A DNA stretch of 33,464 bases from the NCBI GenBank assembly GCA_900766005.1, contig CAAFTU010000022.1, positions 1 to 33,464 of the forward strand. The letters run 5' to 3'. Below the pieces are notes generated by a model, which saw nothing but the letters and a program-made list of their open reading frames with translations, ran no database searches and had not been told where the DNA came from. This stretch comes from an uncultured Bacteroides sp. (lineage in GTDB: Bacteria; Bacteroidota; Bacteroidia; Bacteroidales; Bacteroidaceae). Within the stretch, counting starts at the first letter, position 1; each line of letters starts with the position of its first letter. The position numbers were made by a program, and so were the translations under genes. Positions 1 to 7,044 of this stretch are shown here, one piece after another.

Positions 1-2
1 AG

Positions 3-85
3 TGGGCAAAGATGGATTCGAACCACCGAAGGCGTAAGCCAGCAGATTTACAGTCTGCCCCATTTGGCCACTCTGGTATTTGCCC
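3..85 (-). tRNA. tRNA-Tyr (anticodon GTA)
   Basis: Read on the minus strand this is a complete class II tRNA with a long variable arm. The acceptor halves GGGCAAA (85-79) and TTTGCCC (10-4) pair perfectly, position 3 gives the discriminator A, and the T-arm reads GGTTCGAATCC. The anticodon loop CTGTAAA carries GTA, which reads tyrosine codons. The 3' CCA is not fully encoded, so it would be added enzymatically. A two-part Bacteroides promoter lies just upstream at 123-153, so the gene can be expressed independently of ribH. Confidence 0.95.
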
Positions 86-122
86 TTTCGCTTTTGAGTT
101 GGTTTGTTTCTCAATTGCGATG

Positions 123-153
123 CAAAGATACAACTATTTATTTAAACTCCAAA
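123..153 (-). promoter_or_regulatory. Promoter of tRNA-Tyr
   Basis: On the minus strand TTTG (153-150) is followed after 19 bases by TATCTTTG (130-123), an exact match to the Bacteroides primary sigma-factor pattern. The -7 box ends 37 bases before the tRNA. The -33 box overlaps the last codons of ribH, which ends at 134. Confidence 0.7.
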
Positions 154-628
154 CAAAATCGATCATTTTTATTGCAGAAATTGCACATTCGTCTCCTTTG
201 TTGCCCAATTTGCCTCCTGCACGGTCTTCTGCCTGCTCCATGTTGTTGGTTGTGATCAGTCCGTAAATCACTGGAATATCGCCAGTTGCGTTCAGATGAG
301 TGATTCCTTGGGTAGCTCCCATGCATACATAGTCAAAATGAGGTGTATCTCCTTTGATGACGCATCCGATAGCAATAATGGCATCCACATCGCAATTTTC
401 CATCATCTGGTTGGCGCCGAAAGTAAGTTCAAAACTTCCCGGAACAGTTTTTACGAGGATGTTTTCTTCTTTTGCACCGTGTCTTTTCAGTGTGTTGAGC
501 GCACCGTTCAATAAAGCACCAGTGATATTGAAGTTCCATTCGGATACGACGATACCGAATTTCATGTTTTCTGCATTGGGTACAGAGTCGAAATCGTATT
601 CCGACAAGTTGTGATAAGCTGTTGCCAT
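134..628 (-). CDS. ribH: 6,7-dimethyl-8-ribityllumazine synthase
   Basis: Cytosolic enzyme of riboflavin synthesis. It condenses 5-amino-6-ribitylamino-uracil with 3,4-dihydroxy-2-butanone 4-phosphate to give lumazine, the substrate of riboflavin synthase. The 164-residue protein has the usual length and family landmarks: an N-terminal strand FGIVVSEWN, the substrate-binding segment VPGSFEL, the GCVIKGDTPHFDYV loop with the catalytic histidine, and PVIYGLITTNN near the phosphate site, followed by the A-E-D-R-A segment. The ATG at 628 is preceded by a stop-rich AT leader, and no better start is available. The gene follows the TPR gene on the same strand with about 160 bases between, an interval that holds a hairpin repeat. 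No other rib genes are nearby. Confidence 0.96.
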   Translation of the reverse strand: MATAYHNLSEYDFDSVPNAENMKFGIVVSEWNFNITGALLNGALNTLKRHGAKEENILVKTVPGSFELTFGANQMMENCDVDAIIAIGCVIKGDTPHFDYVCMGATQGITHLNATGDIPVIYGLITTNNMEQAEDRAGGKLGNKGDECAISAIKMIDFVWSLNK

Positions 629-691
629 GGTTAAGATAGTTTTTATGATATACTAATGGTTTATATTTATATAAAGGTTGGGAAAAGAAAA

Positions 692-754
692 ACGGATTAC
701 ACGGATTTCACGGCTGTCAACTTTCTCTGTTCCGTGCGAATCTGTGTAATCCGT
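692..754. repeat. Imperfect inverted repeat with ACGGATTACAC core
   Basis: Arms at 692-713 and 732-754 are reverse complements except for one mismatch and one extra base, around an 18-base loop. The outer 11 bases (ACGGATTACAC and GTGTAATCCGT) are perfect. It fills the gap between the TPR gene and ribH, where it would form a strong RNA hairpin. No U-run follows on either strand. The core resembles short intergenic repeats that I recall being dispersed in Bacteroidetes genomes; that link is from memory and unchecked. Confidence 0.6.
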
Positions 755-787
755 CGTGTTGTGATGCCTTATATATAATAAGGTATC

Positions 788-1471
788 TTATTTCTTCATT
801 AACTTAGCTTGTTCGATGTATTTATCCACATTCATTGCTTGGTAAGATTGGAAGTATTTTTCCTTAATCTGTGTGTAAGCCTGGATTGCGTCATCGAGTT
901 TGCCTTGTTTCACCAGAATTTCACCAGCCTGCATCAGGAAGATGGGGCTCAGTGTGTTGTTGTCTGCTTTTTTAGCAGCATCCAGCAAAGTGGCAGCAGC
1001 TTTGTCCAGCTGATTCAACTGTGCGTAGCAGTTGCCGGCAGCACCCAGCATAGCGGGGCTCACCATTTGGTCGTCACCGTCGAAATCATTCAGCATTTTC
1101 ACAGCTTCTTCATATTTTCCTAATTTGGCATAGCAGATGCCGGCATAAGCCTTTGCCAGGTTGGCTGCCTTGGTGTCGCTGTATTCATCAGCTACTTTCA
1201 AGAATCCTGTGTATGCAATGCTGTCACCGTTCAATGCCTGTTCAAAAGCATCCTGTTCGAAGTATTCTTGTCCTTTGAACAGAGCAGCCTGTGCCTTTTC
1301 TTCCCGTGGTTCAGCATACAGGTTGTTGTACATCACAACGCCCGTGATGATTACAATCAAAGCTACTACTCCGCCAATAATTGCGTTTTTGTACTTGATA
1401 AGAAATGCTTCTGATTGAGTCAGAGCATCTTCTACATTCAGATGTTCGTTCTGATTTTTTTGTTCTGCCAT
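788..1471 (-). CDS. Membrane-anchored tetratricopeptide-repeat protein
   Basis: A 227-residue protein with a charged cytoplasmic N-terminus, one membrane segment near residues 30-48 (AIIGGVVALIVIITGVV) and a C-terminal tail of TPR-like helices. Repeat landmarks include AYAGICYAKLGKYEEA, AAGNCYAQLNQLDKA and AGEILVKQGKLDDA. The architecture resembles YfgM-type proteins, which sit on the membrane and contact the secretion or chaperone machinery; a specific role here is inference. The start at 1471 (MAEQKNQ) was chosen because the in-frame extension to 1501 adds only an Asn/Lys-rich run; the longer form cannot be excluded. It is divergent from recF and upstream of ribH. Confidence 0.85.
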   Translation of the reverse strand: MAEQKNQNEHLNVEDALTQSEAFLIKYKNAIIGGVVALIVIITGVVMYNNLYAEPREEKAQAALFKGQEYFEQDAFEQALNGDSIAYTGFLKVADEYSDTKAANLAKAYAGICYAKLGKYEEAVKMLNDFDGDDQMVSPAMLGAAGNCYAQLNQLDKAAATLLDAAKKADNNTLSPIFLMQAGEILVKQGKLDDAIQAYTQIKEKYFQSYQAMNVDKYIEQAKLMKK

Positions 1472-1520
1472 TTTTGTATGATTCTTTTTGTTATTATTCA
1501 TTGTTTGATATTTCGACTCG

Positions 1521-1528
1521 CAAAAGTA
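1521..1528 (-). promoter_or_regulatory. -7 box for the TPR protein gene
   Basis: TACTTTTG on the minus strand matches the TAnnTTTG consensus and lies about 50 bases upstream of the chosen start. A TTTG at 1547-1544 is spaced by only 15 bases, shorter than usual, so the -33 element is doubtful. Confidence 0.4.
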
Positions 1529-1603
1529 GTTGTTTTATATCTACAAACGAAATTTAGCAGCATCTTTTTTTTGCTTTGCACCTCAAAAACACGAATTTCT
1601 TCT

Positions 1604-1611
1604 TACTTTTG
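1604..1611 (+). promoter_or_regulatory. -7 box for recF
   Basis: TACTTTTG lies 22 bases upstream of the recF ATG and matches TAnnTTTG. The nearest upstream TTTG (1575-1578) is 25 bases away, longer than the usual spacing. Confidence 0.45.
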
Positions 1612-1633
1612 TATTCAAAATTAGGTGTGCAAC

Positions 1634-2749
1634 ATGATACTGAAACGAATATCGATATTGAATTATAAGAATTTGGAGGAAGTGGAACTCGGCTTTTCTT
1701 CCAAGCTGAACTGTTTTGTGGGACAGAACGGGATGGGTAAGACGAACCTGCTGGATGCGGTGTATTACTTGTCTTTTTGTAAAAGTTCGGGCAATCCTAT
1801 TGATTCTCAGAATATTCGTCATGATCAGGATTTCTTTGTCATTCAGGGTTTCTATGAGGCAGAAGATGGTACGCCGGAGGAAATTTACTGTGGGATGAAG
1901 CGCCGTTCGAAGAAGCATTTCAAGCGCAACAAGAAGGAGTACGGACGTTTTTCCGATCATATCGGGTTCTTGCCTCTCGTGATGGTGTCGCCCGCTGATT
2001 CGGAACTCATTGCCGGGGGTAGTGAAGAGCGGAGGCGTTTTCTCGATGTGGTGATTTCGCAGTTCGACAAGGAGTATCTGGATGCGCTGATCCGGTATAA
2101 CAAGGCGCTGGTGCAGCGCAACACGTTGCTGAAGAGCGAACTGCCTGTGGACGAGGAACTTTTCCTGGTGTGGGAGGAGATGATGGCGCAGACGGGCGAA
2201 ATTGTTTTCCAAAAGCGGGAAGCGTTTGTCAGTGAGTTTATTCCTATTTTTCAATCCTTCTATTCGTATATATCGCAGGATAAGGAGGAGGTCAGTCTCA
2301 CGTATGAGTCGCATGCGCGCCACGCTTCGCTGCTGGAGGTGTTGAAGCAGAGCCGTGAGCGTGACAAGATTATGGGATATTCCTTGCGGGGAATTCATAA
2401 GGATGATTTGAATATGCTGCTGGGAGATTTCCCGATAAAAAAGGAGGGGTCGCAGGGGCAGAATAAGACCTATCTGGTGGCATTGAAGCTGGCGCAGTTT
2501 GATTTTCTGAAACGCACCGGTCGCACGGTGCCTGTTCTGCTGCTCGATGATGTGTTTGATAAGCTCGATGCTTCCCGGGTGGAACAGATTGTGAAGTTGG
2601 TGGCAGGCGATAGCTTCGGACAGATTTTTATGACTGATACCAACCGCGAACACTTGGACCGCATCCTGCACAAGGTGGGCAGTGATTATAAGATTTTCAA
2701 CGTAGAGCGCGGTGAGGTGAAGGAAATGGAGGTGAAGGATGAAGCGTAA
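1634..2749 (+). CDS. recF: DNA replication/repair protein RecF
   Basis: SMC-like ATPase that binds single-strand gaps and, with RecO and RecR, helps load RecA. The 371-residue product has the family length. The Walker A motif GQNGMGKT spans residues 30-37 after the opening strands MILKRISILNYKNL. An ABC signature-like segment GGSEERRRFLD follows in the middle, and Walker B (VPVLLLDDVFDKLD) is near the C-terminus, followed by the D-loop and the FMTDTN segment. The ATG at 1634 fits the family N-terminus; an in-frame GTG at 1625 would add only three residues. The last 11 bases overlap the DUF721 gene, implying coupled translation. The gene is not next to dnaA or dnaN. Confidence 0.95.
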   Translation: MILKRISILNYKNLEEVELGFSSKLNCFVGQNGMGKTNLLDAVYYLSFCKSSGNPIDSQNIRHDQDFFVIQGFYEAEDGTPEEIYCGMKRRSKKHFKRNKKEYGRFSDHIGFLPLVMVSPADSELIAGGSEERRRFLDVVISQFDKEYLDALIRYNKALVQRNTLLKSELPVDEELFLVWEEMMAQTGEIVFQKREAFVSEFIPIFQSFYSYISQDKEEVSLTYESHARHASLLEVLKQSRERDKIMGYSLRGIHKDDLNMLLGDFPIKKEGSQGQNKTYLVALKLAQFDFLKRTGRTVPVLLLDDVFDKLDASRVEQIVKLVAGDSFGQIFMTDTNREHLDRILHKVGSDYKIFNVERGEVKEMEVKDEA

Positions 2750-3026
2750 CGAGGCGGAGCTGATTGGCAAACTGATTCAGCAGTTTCTGCGGCGGGAGAG
2801 TCTGGAGTCTCCGCTCAACGAGCAACGGCTGTTGGCTGCCTGGCCCGTGCTGTTGGGACCGGCTGCTGTCTATACAAATAATCTTTATATCCGTAATCAG
2901 ACCCTGTATGTGCATCTCACGTCGGCTGCCCTGCGGCAGGAATTGCTGATGGGACGGGAGAAGCTGGTCCGTGCACTCAATGAGAAGGTAGGGGCTACGG
3001 TGATAACCAACATTATCTTCCAGTAG
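2739..3026 (+). CDS. DUF721/DciA-like protein
   Basis: A 95-residue basic protein with the DUF721 pattern: an N-terminal helix (ELIGKLIQQFLRRESLESPL), the segment LLAAWPVLLGPAAVYTNN with its conserved Trp-Pro, then strands LYIRNQTLYVHLTSAALRQELLMGREKLVRALNE ended by a short strand. Proteins of this family include DciA, the ancestral loader or operator of replicative helicase in bacteria that lack DnaC. Whether this short form does that is inference. The start overlaps the recF stop by 11 bases, so the two genes are almost certainly co-transcribed, which fits a replication or repair role. It converges with the PHP gene 20 bases downstream. Confidence 0.88.
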   Translation: MKRNEAELIGKLIQQFLRRESLESPLNEQRLLAAWPVLLGPAAVYTNNLYIRNQTLYVHLTSAALRQELLMGREKLVRALNEKVGATVITNIIFQ

Positions 3027-3046
3027 CCGCCTGTTCCTGTATCTTC

Positions 3047-3832
3047 TTACCGGAGAAAACGAATGGTGTCTGTCACCTTGATGCCCAGTTCTTGCAGTTT
3101 TTCCAGTGCCTGGTCATAATAGAACGGATTTTCCAACCGCCGGTTGTCGTGTGCGTCTACACCGATAATGGCAGTACATTCTTCGTTGGCCGCTATTTTC
3201 CAGAATTCCGGATGGGGAATGGGACTTATTTGATTTGGTTTGGTTCCCTCTTCGTAGCTGATGTTGTATTCCAAAGGCACGTTCAACCGTTTGGCTGTGC
3301 GGCAGATGTGTCTGCTGATGAGTTTGCAGTGGCGGTCGAACGTGGGGTAGGAGCGCATGAACAGGTCCGGGTGGGCCAAGTAGGAAAAGAGTCCGCTCTC
3401 CATTCCCTCGATGGCACTCTCTTCATACAGTTCAAGCATGTCGGTGGTGGGACTTAAGTGAGTGAAAGGCGGAAATTTCTCGTCGGTGTGGAAGAAATGA
3501 TTACCGAAGATAACATAGTCCAACTCGTATTCCTGGATGATTCCTTTCAGCCAGTGCATGTAGTCGGGAAAGTATTCACATTCCAATCCTATTTTGATGC
3601 TGATCTGGTTGCGGTATTTCTCTTTCAGTTTTCGGATGCTTGCTACATATTCCGGCAATTCCTCCAATCGCATCCGGATGTCCGATTGATAATCGGTGTG
3701 GTATTTCCACGGGGTGTGGTCGGAAAAACCGAGTTCCTGATAGCCACCTTTGATGGCACTTACAACATAATCTTCGTCACTCCCTGTCGCATGCTGGCAG
3801 CGGGTGGTGTGGGTGTGATAATTTGTTTTCAT
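3047..3832 (-). CDS. PHP-domain phosphatase, histidinol-phosphatase (HisJ) type
   Basis: A 261-residue metal-dependent phosphoesterase of the PHP superfamily. It shows the ordered metal-ligand motifs: HTH at residues 6-8, SDH in LGFSDHTPW, the Glu in GLECEYF, FGNHFF, AHPDL, and the closing GVDAHDNRR. The closest named family is histidinol-phosphatase of the HisJ/HisK type, which removes phosphate from L-histidinol phosphate. No other his gene is nearby, so the substrate is not proven by context. It is the last gene of the 3.0-9.1 kb run, and its start lies 56 bases inside the end of the 5-formyl-THF cyclo-ligase gene, suggesting translational coupling. Confidence 0.88.
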   Translation of the reverse strand: MKTNYHTHTTRCQHATGSDEDYVVSAIKGGYQELGFSDHTPWKYHTDYQSDIRMRLEELPEYVASIRKLKEKYRNQISIKIGLECEYFPDYMHWLKGIIQEYELDYVIFGNHFFHTDEKFPPFTHLSPTTDMLELYEESAIEGMESGLFSYLAHPDLFMRSYPTFDRHCKLISRHICRTAKRLNVPLEYNISYEEGTKPNQISPIPHPEFWKIAANEECTAIIGVDAHDNRRLENPFYYDQALEKLQELGIKVTDTIRFLR

Positions 3833-4361
3833 CTGATGTTATTATTGTATCCATACGAATATCGTAAAAGTCGGTAGGTATTTCTTCCGTGAGTTGGAAA
3901 GGGAAGCAGATACCTGCTTTGTAGGCTTGTGTCAGCTGGGGAAGCAGGCGGTCGTAATACCCTTTTCCTCTGCCGAGCCGGTTGCCCTCGCGGTCGAATG
4001 CCACACCGGGCACGGCGACAAAATCGATGTGAGCATAGTCGGTATACCGTGTGCCTGTGGGCTCTTCTATGCCGTAGGCTCCCGTCTGCAGGCTGTCTTT
4101 ACCGGTGTAGATACGCAGTTCCAGTTCGTTGCCTACCACTTCCGGAAGCAGAATCCGCTTGGCACTTTTCCATTTCTCCACAAATGCATGGGTATGCACT
4201 TCATCCGGCAGAGAGTAATACAACAGCACTGTATGGGCTTCCTTGAAGGCCGGATGACCTTCAAGAGCCGTTAATACAGGGATCGACATCGGTTGCAAGT
4301 CGTCTTTATATTGCTGCTTCAGCAACCTGATCTGCTTTCGCAATTCATTTTTTGTTTTCAT
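3777..4361 (-). CDS. 5-formyltetrahydrofolate cyclo-ligase
   Basis: Converts 5-formyl-THF to 5,10-methenyl-THF with ATP, returning a storage folate to the active one-carbon pool. The family signature GRGKGYYDRLLPQL is present, with an upstream basic N-terminus (ELRKQIRLLKQQY) and the strand YYSLPDEVHT. The 194-residue length is typical. The start at 4361 (MKTKNELRKQ) was preferred: an in-frame extension to 4439 is possible but would lie wholly inside the protease gene and looks like its shadow. It overlaps the upstream protease gene by 17 bases and the downstream PHP gene by 56 bases, so it is an internal gene of one polycistron. A dCMP deaminase in the same run makes a folate/thymidylate link plausible. 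Confidence 0.93.
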   Translation of the reverse strand: MKTKNELRKQIRLLKQQYKDDLQPMSIPVLTALEGHPAFKEAHTVLLYYSLPDEVHTHAFVEKWKSAKRILLPEVVGNELELRIYTGKDSLQTGAYGIEEPTGTRYTDYAHIDFVAVPGVAFDREGNRLGRGKGYYDRLLPQLTQAYKAGICFPFQLTEEIPTDFYDIRMDTIITSDENKLSHPHHPLPACDRE

Positions 4362-6021
4362 GGTCTGCTTTTGCTGTAGCCGGTTCTGTCTGTACCTGAG
4401 GAGCTTGGGGAAACGCTTCCCCTTTCTCCAGAATCTCAATACCTTTTTTCACCGTTTCATCCGACTGGTTGAAATATTTGAGGAAGGCCTCTAATCCCAG
4501 CATGTTGTAGATGATGTTGCCGTAGATGTTCTTTTCCAACAGCTTGTGTGATTTCTGGATCAAGATGTTTCTTCTTTTCACTCCTTTCTTTTCGGCAAAA
4601 CGTACGAACTGATCCACCAAGCCCTGCCGCTTGAGATAACCGAGCAGCTTTTCTTCTGTTTCAAATTCGTTGAGCTTCTGTCTGTTTTTGTCGGTATACT
4701 CAAAGGTATATTGAATCGTCAATCCCCGTGCCAGTACCGTGGTGAGATAAGACGTTACGCCAATAGTATCTTGAGGCACAAAGATGTCGGGCATGATTCC
4801 ACCGCCGCCATAGACGGTACGTCCCAGGCTGGTGCTGAAGCGTTCTTTTTCATTCTGCTTGATACTGTCGCGCGAGAAGAACTCACCGTGCTCGTAGCGG
4901 TTGTAGAGATCCAGCTCGTAGTTGCGGTCTTTCCCGTTTTCGTAGGGGCGCTGTATGCAGCGTCCCGACGGCGTGTAGTAGCGTGCAATGGTGAGCCGGA
5001 TGGCCGATCCGTCGCTGAAATCAATAGGCTGCTGCACCAGTCCCTTTCCAAAGGAGCGGCGACCGATGATGGTACCGCGGTCGTTGTCTTGGATGGCTCC
5101 GGTGAAGATTTCACTGGCAGAAGCCGATCCTTCGTCGATAAGTACCACCAGCGGCATTTGCTGGCAGCTGCCGGTGCCGTTGGCAAATTCTTCAGCACGC
5201 GGATATTTGCGTCCCTGCGTATAGACAATCAGTTTGCCTTCGGGCAAGAATTCATTGACCATGCGGATGGCTGCCTCCATGTATCCGCCGGTATTGCCTC
5301 GCAGGTCGACAATCAGTCCTTTACACTGCTTGTGGTTGAGCTGTGCCAGAGCGTTGAGCAGCTCCACGTGGCTGGTGCGTCCGAATTTGCTCACTTTGAT
5401 ATAGCCAATCCGGTCGTTCAGCATATAGGCTGCATCGACTGTGTTTTGAGGAATATCGCCCCGGGTAATGTTGAAAGAGAGCAGGTCTTTTTCTCCTGTA
5501 CGTTTCACTCCCAGCTTCACCATCGAACCTTTGGGCCCTTTCAGTGAGCGCATAGCCCGTTCGTTGGTCAGCTTCTTGCCTACAAACAGGCTGTCGTCCA
5601 CCGTGACAATGCGGTCGCCTGCCATCAGCCCCACTTTTTCGGAGGGGCCGCCTTGGATGACGGCATTCACGTGGATGGTATCGTTCTGGATGGTAAACTG
5701 AATACCGATTCCGCTAAAGCTGCCTTCCAGTTCGGCATTCACTTCCTCCAGTTTCTGGGCAGGAATGTAAGTGGAGTGAGGGTCCAGCTCGGCAAGGATT
5801 TGCGGCATGGCTTCCTCCACCAGATCGGCCATATTGACCGTATCTACATACTGATCGCTTACAATGCGCAGGAGTGCGTTCAGTTTGTTGGACGAACCGT
5901 TGATGATTCCCAGGCGGTTGCCTGCAAAGTGTTTGGCATAAAATGTGCCAATCAGAATGCCGAGAACAATGCTCACTGCTATGACAACGGGAGTAAATCG
6001 GTTGGAGTTCTTAGTACTCAT
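4345..6021 (-). CDS. S41-family C-terminal processing protease (Ctp/Prc type)
   Basis: Envelope serine protease of 558 residues. An uncleaved signal or anchor lies near residues 10-27. A PDZ domain covers roughly residues 95-175 (FSGIGIQF...GPSEKVGLMAGDRI). The S41 catalytic domain follows, with LIVDLRGNTGGY and the catalytic Ser301 in DEGSASASE and Lys326 in RSFGKG, 25 residues apart as in characterised Ctp proteases. A C-terminal extension after about residue 440 is helical and charged. These proteases trim C-termini of periplasmic or membrane proteins; the substrate here is unknown. It starts 14 bases after the dCMP deaminase gene and overlaps the cyclo-ligase gene. Confidence 0.94.
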   Translation of the reverse strand: MSTKNSNRFTPVVIAVSIVLGILIGTFYAKHFAGNRLGIINGSSNKLNALLRIVSDQYVDTVNMADLVEEAMPQILAELDPHSTYIPAQKLEEVNAELEGSFSGIGIQFTIQNDTIHVNAVIQGGPSEKVGLMAGDRIVTVDDSLFVGKKLTNERAMRSLKGPKGSMVKLGVKRTGEKDLLSFNITRGDIPQNTVDAAYMLNDRIGYIKVSKFGRTSHVELLNALAQLNHKQCKGLIVDLRGNTGGYMEAAIRMVNEFLPEGKLIVYTQGRKYPRAEEFANGTGSCQQMPLVVLIDEGSASASEIFTGAIQDNDRGTIIGRRSFGKGLVQQPIDFSDGSAIRLTIARYYTPSGRCIQRPYENGKDRNYELDLYNRYEHGEFFSRDSIKQNEKERFSTSLGRTVYGGGGIMPDIFVPQDTIGVTSYLTTVLARGLTIQYTFEYTDKNRQKLNEFETEEKLLGYLKRQGLVDQFVRFAEKKGVKRRNILIQKSHKLLEKNIYGNIIYNMLGLEAFLKYFNQSDETVKKGIEILEKGEAFPQAPQVQTEPATAKADHENKK

Positions 6022-6035
6022 GGTGATTCTGCTTT

Positions 6036-6503
6036 TTAAGAATGTTTATCTTGTTGTTTGTTAATCACGGAATGGTCGTCCAGTTCGGTGAAGATGACTT
6101 CAATTCCGGCTCGTTTTAATAACTCAATACCATCTTCCAGGCGGTAATGTTCGGAGTAAACCACCCGCTTGATGCCTGCTTGAATAATCAGTTTGGCACA
6201 TTCGATGCAGGGAGAAGCGGTCACATACATGGTAGCCCCGTTGCTGCTGTTGTTTGAGCGTGCTATTTTGGTGATGGCGTTGGCTTCGGCATGCAGCACG
6301 TAGGGCTTCGTCACGTTATTTTCATCTTCGCATACATTCTCAAAGCCCGACGGCGTTCCGTTGTATCCGTCGGAAATAATCATCTTGTCCTTGACAATCA
6401 GTGCGCCCACCTTCCGGCGCTCGCAGTAAGAATTTTCAGCCCAGATATTGGCCATTCGGATGTAGCGTTTGTCTAATTCCGACTGTTTTTTTTCAGCGTC
6501 CAT
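6036..6503 (-). CDS. dCMP deaminase (deoxycytidylate deaminase family)
   Basis: A zinc deaminase of 155 residues that converts dCMP to dUMP, the substrate of thymidylate synthase. The zinc site is complete: H71 and catalytic E73 in HAEANA, and C99 and C102 in PCIEC. The family loop NGTPSGFENVCED is also present. Length and motifs fit the dCMP/ComEB-like deaminase family rather than cytidine deaminase. The gene sits between a small lipoprotein gene (13-base gap) and the Ctp protease gene (14-base gap), in the same transcriptional run as the folate cyclo-ligase. Confidence 0.93.
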   Translation of the reverse strand: MDAEKKQSELDKRYIRMANIWAENSYCERRKVGALIVKDKMIISDGYNGTPSGFENVCEDENNVTKPYVLHAEANAITKIARSNNSSNGATMYVTASPCIECAKLIIQAGIKRVVYSEHYRLEDGIELLKRAGIEVIFTELDDHSVINKQQDKHS

Positions 6504-6516
6504 ATTCCCTCCGTTT

Positions 6517-7032
6517 TTATTTATTGTTGATTATGGGATAGAAAACCATGCGAAAAGTCTGTTTGCTGCTTTTGGGCTTGTAGAGCAGATACAGATTTTT
6601 GTCGTCTCCTTCGTATGAAGTGGCATTGTTGATGGCTTCCAGAAAATTTTTGGCAAGTTTATCCCCGCCATCGTTTCCCTGCACCGTGGCCTTGAACTGG
6701 TTGTTCTTGCCGTTGGCACTCCATTTGCCCGTCAGCGCAAAATTGGCCACCACCGTTCCGTTGATATTGCCTTGTATCTTGTCTCCTTCTTCCACTCCTT
6801 CAAACACGAGGTTGTAGCTGCCTTTTTTCTCCAGTTCCTGATAACTCTTGGTTCTTCCCGTCTGGTCGGTTCCCCAAAAGTCGAACATCTCATGCCCGCC
6901 GTCCACGGTGATGTAGTTCAGCTTCCACGTTTTTCCCGTGAAGATCACTGCCACATCGTCCGAATCATTACACCCGCTCAGTACGGGTATCAGCATCAGC
7001 CAGCTTATCAGTAGAAATAGATTCTTTTTCAT
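6517..7032 (-). CDS. Small lipoprotein, DUF4847-like
   Basis: A 171-residue protein with a clear lipoprotein signal: positive N-terminus, hydrophobic core and the lipobox LSGC with Cys21. The mature part is beta-rich (TGKTWKLNYI, YNLVFEGVEEGDKIQGNINGTVVANFALTGKWS), resembling lipocalin/META-like folds. I believe it matches the Bacteroides family named DUF4847, but this is from memory. No function is known to me. It lies between the M3 peptidase gene (12-base gap) and the dCMP deaminase gene (13-base gap), so it is co-transcribed with them. Confidence 0.8.
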   Translation of the reverse strand: MKKNLFLLISWLMLIPVLSGCNDSDDVAVIFTGKTWKLNYITVDGGHEMFDFWGTDQTGRTKSYQELEKKGSYNLVFEGVEEGDKIQGNINGTVVANFALTGKWSANGKNNQFKATVQGNDGGDKLAKNFLEAINNATSYEGDDKNLYLLYKPKSSKQTFRMVFYPIINNK

Positions 7033-7044
7033 GTCTCTTTTATA

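Noticed and set aside
1583..2770. Long 395-residue frame antisense to recF
   Set aside because: It lies opposite a convincing recF with intact Walker motifs, and its product is His/Leu/Gln-rich with no recognisable domain, as expected for a shadow frame.
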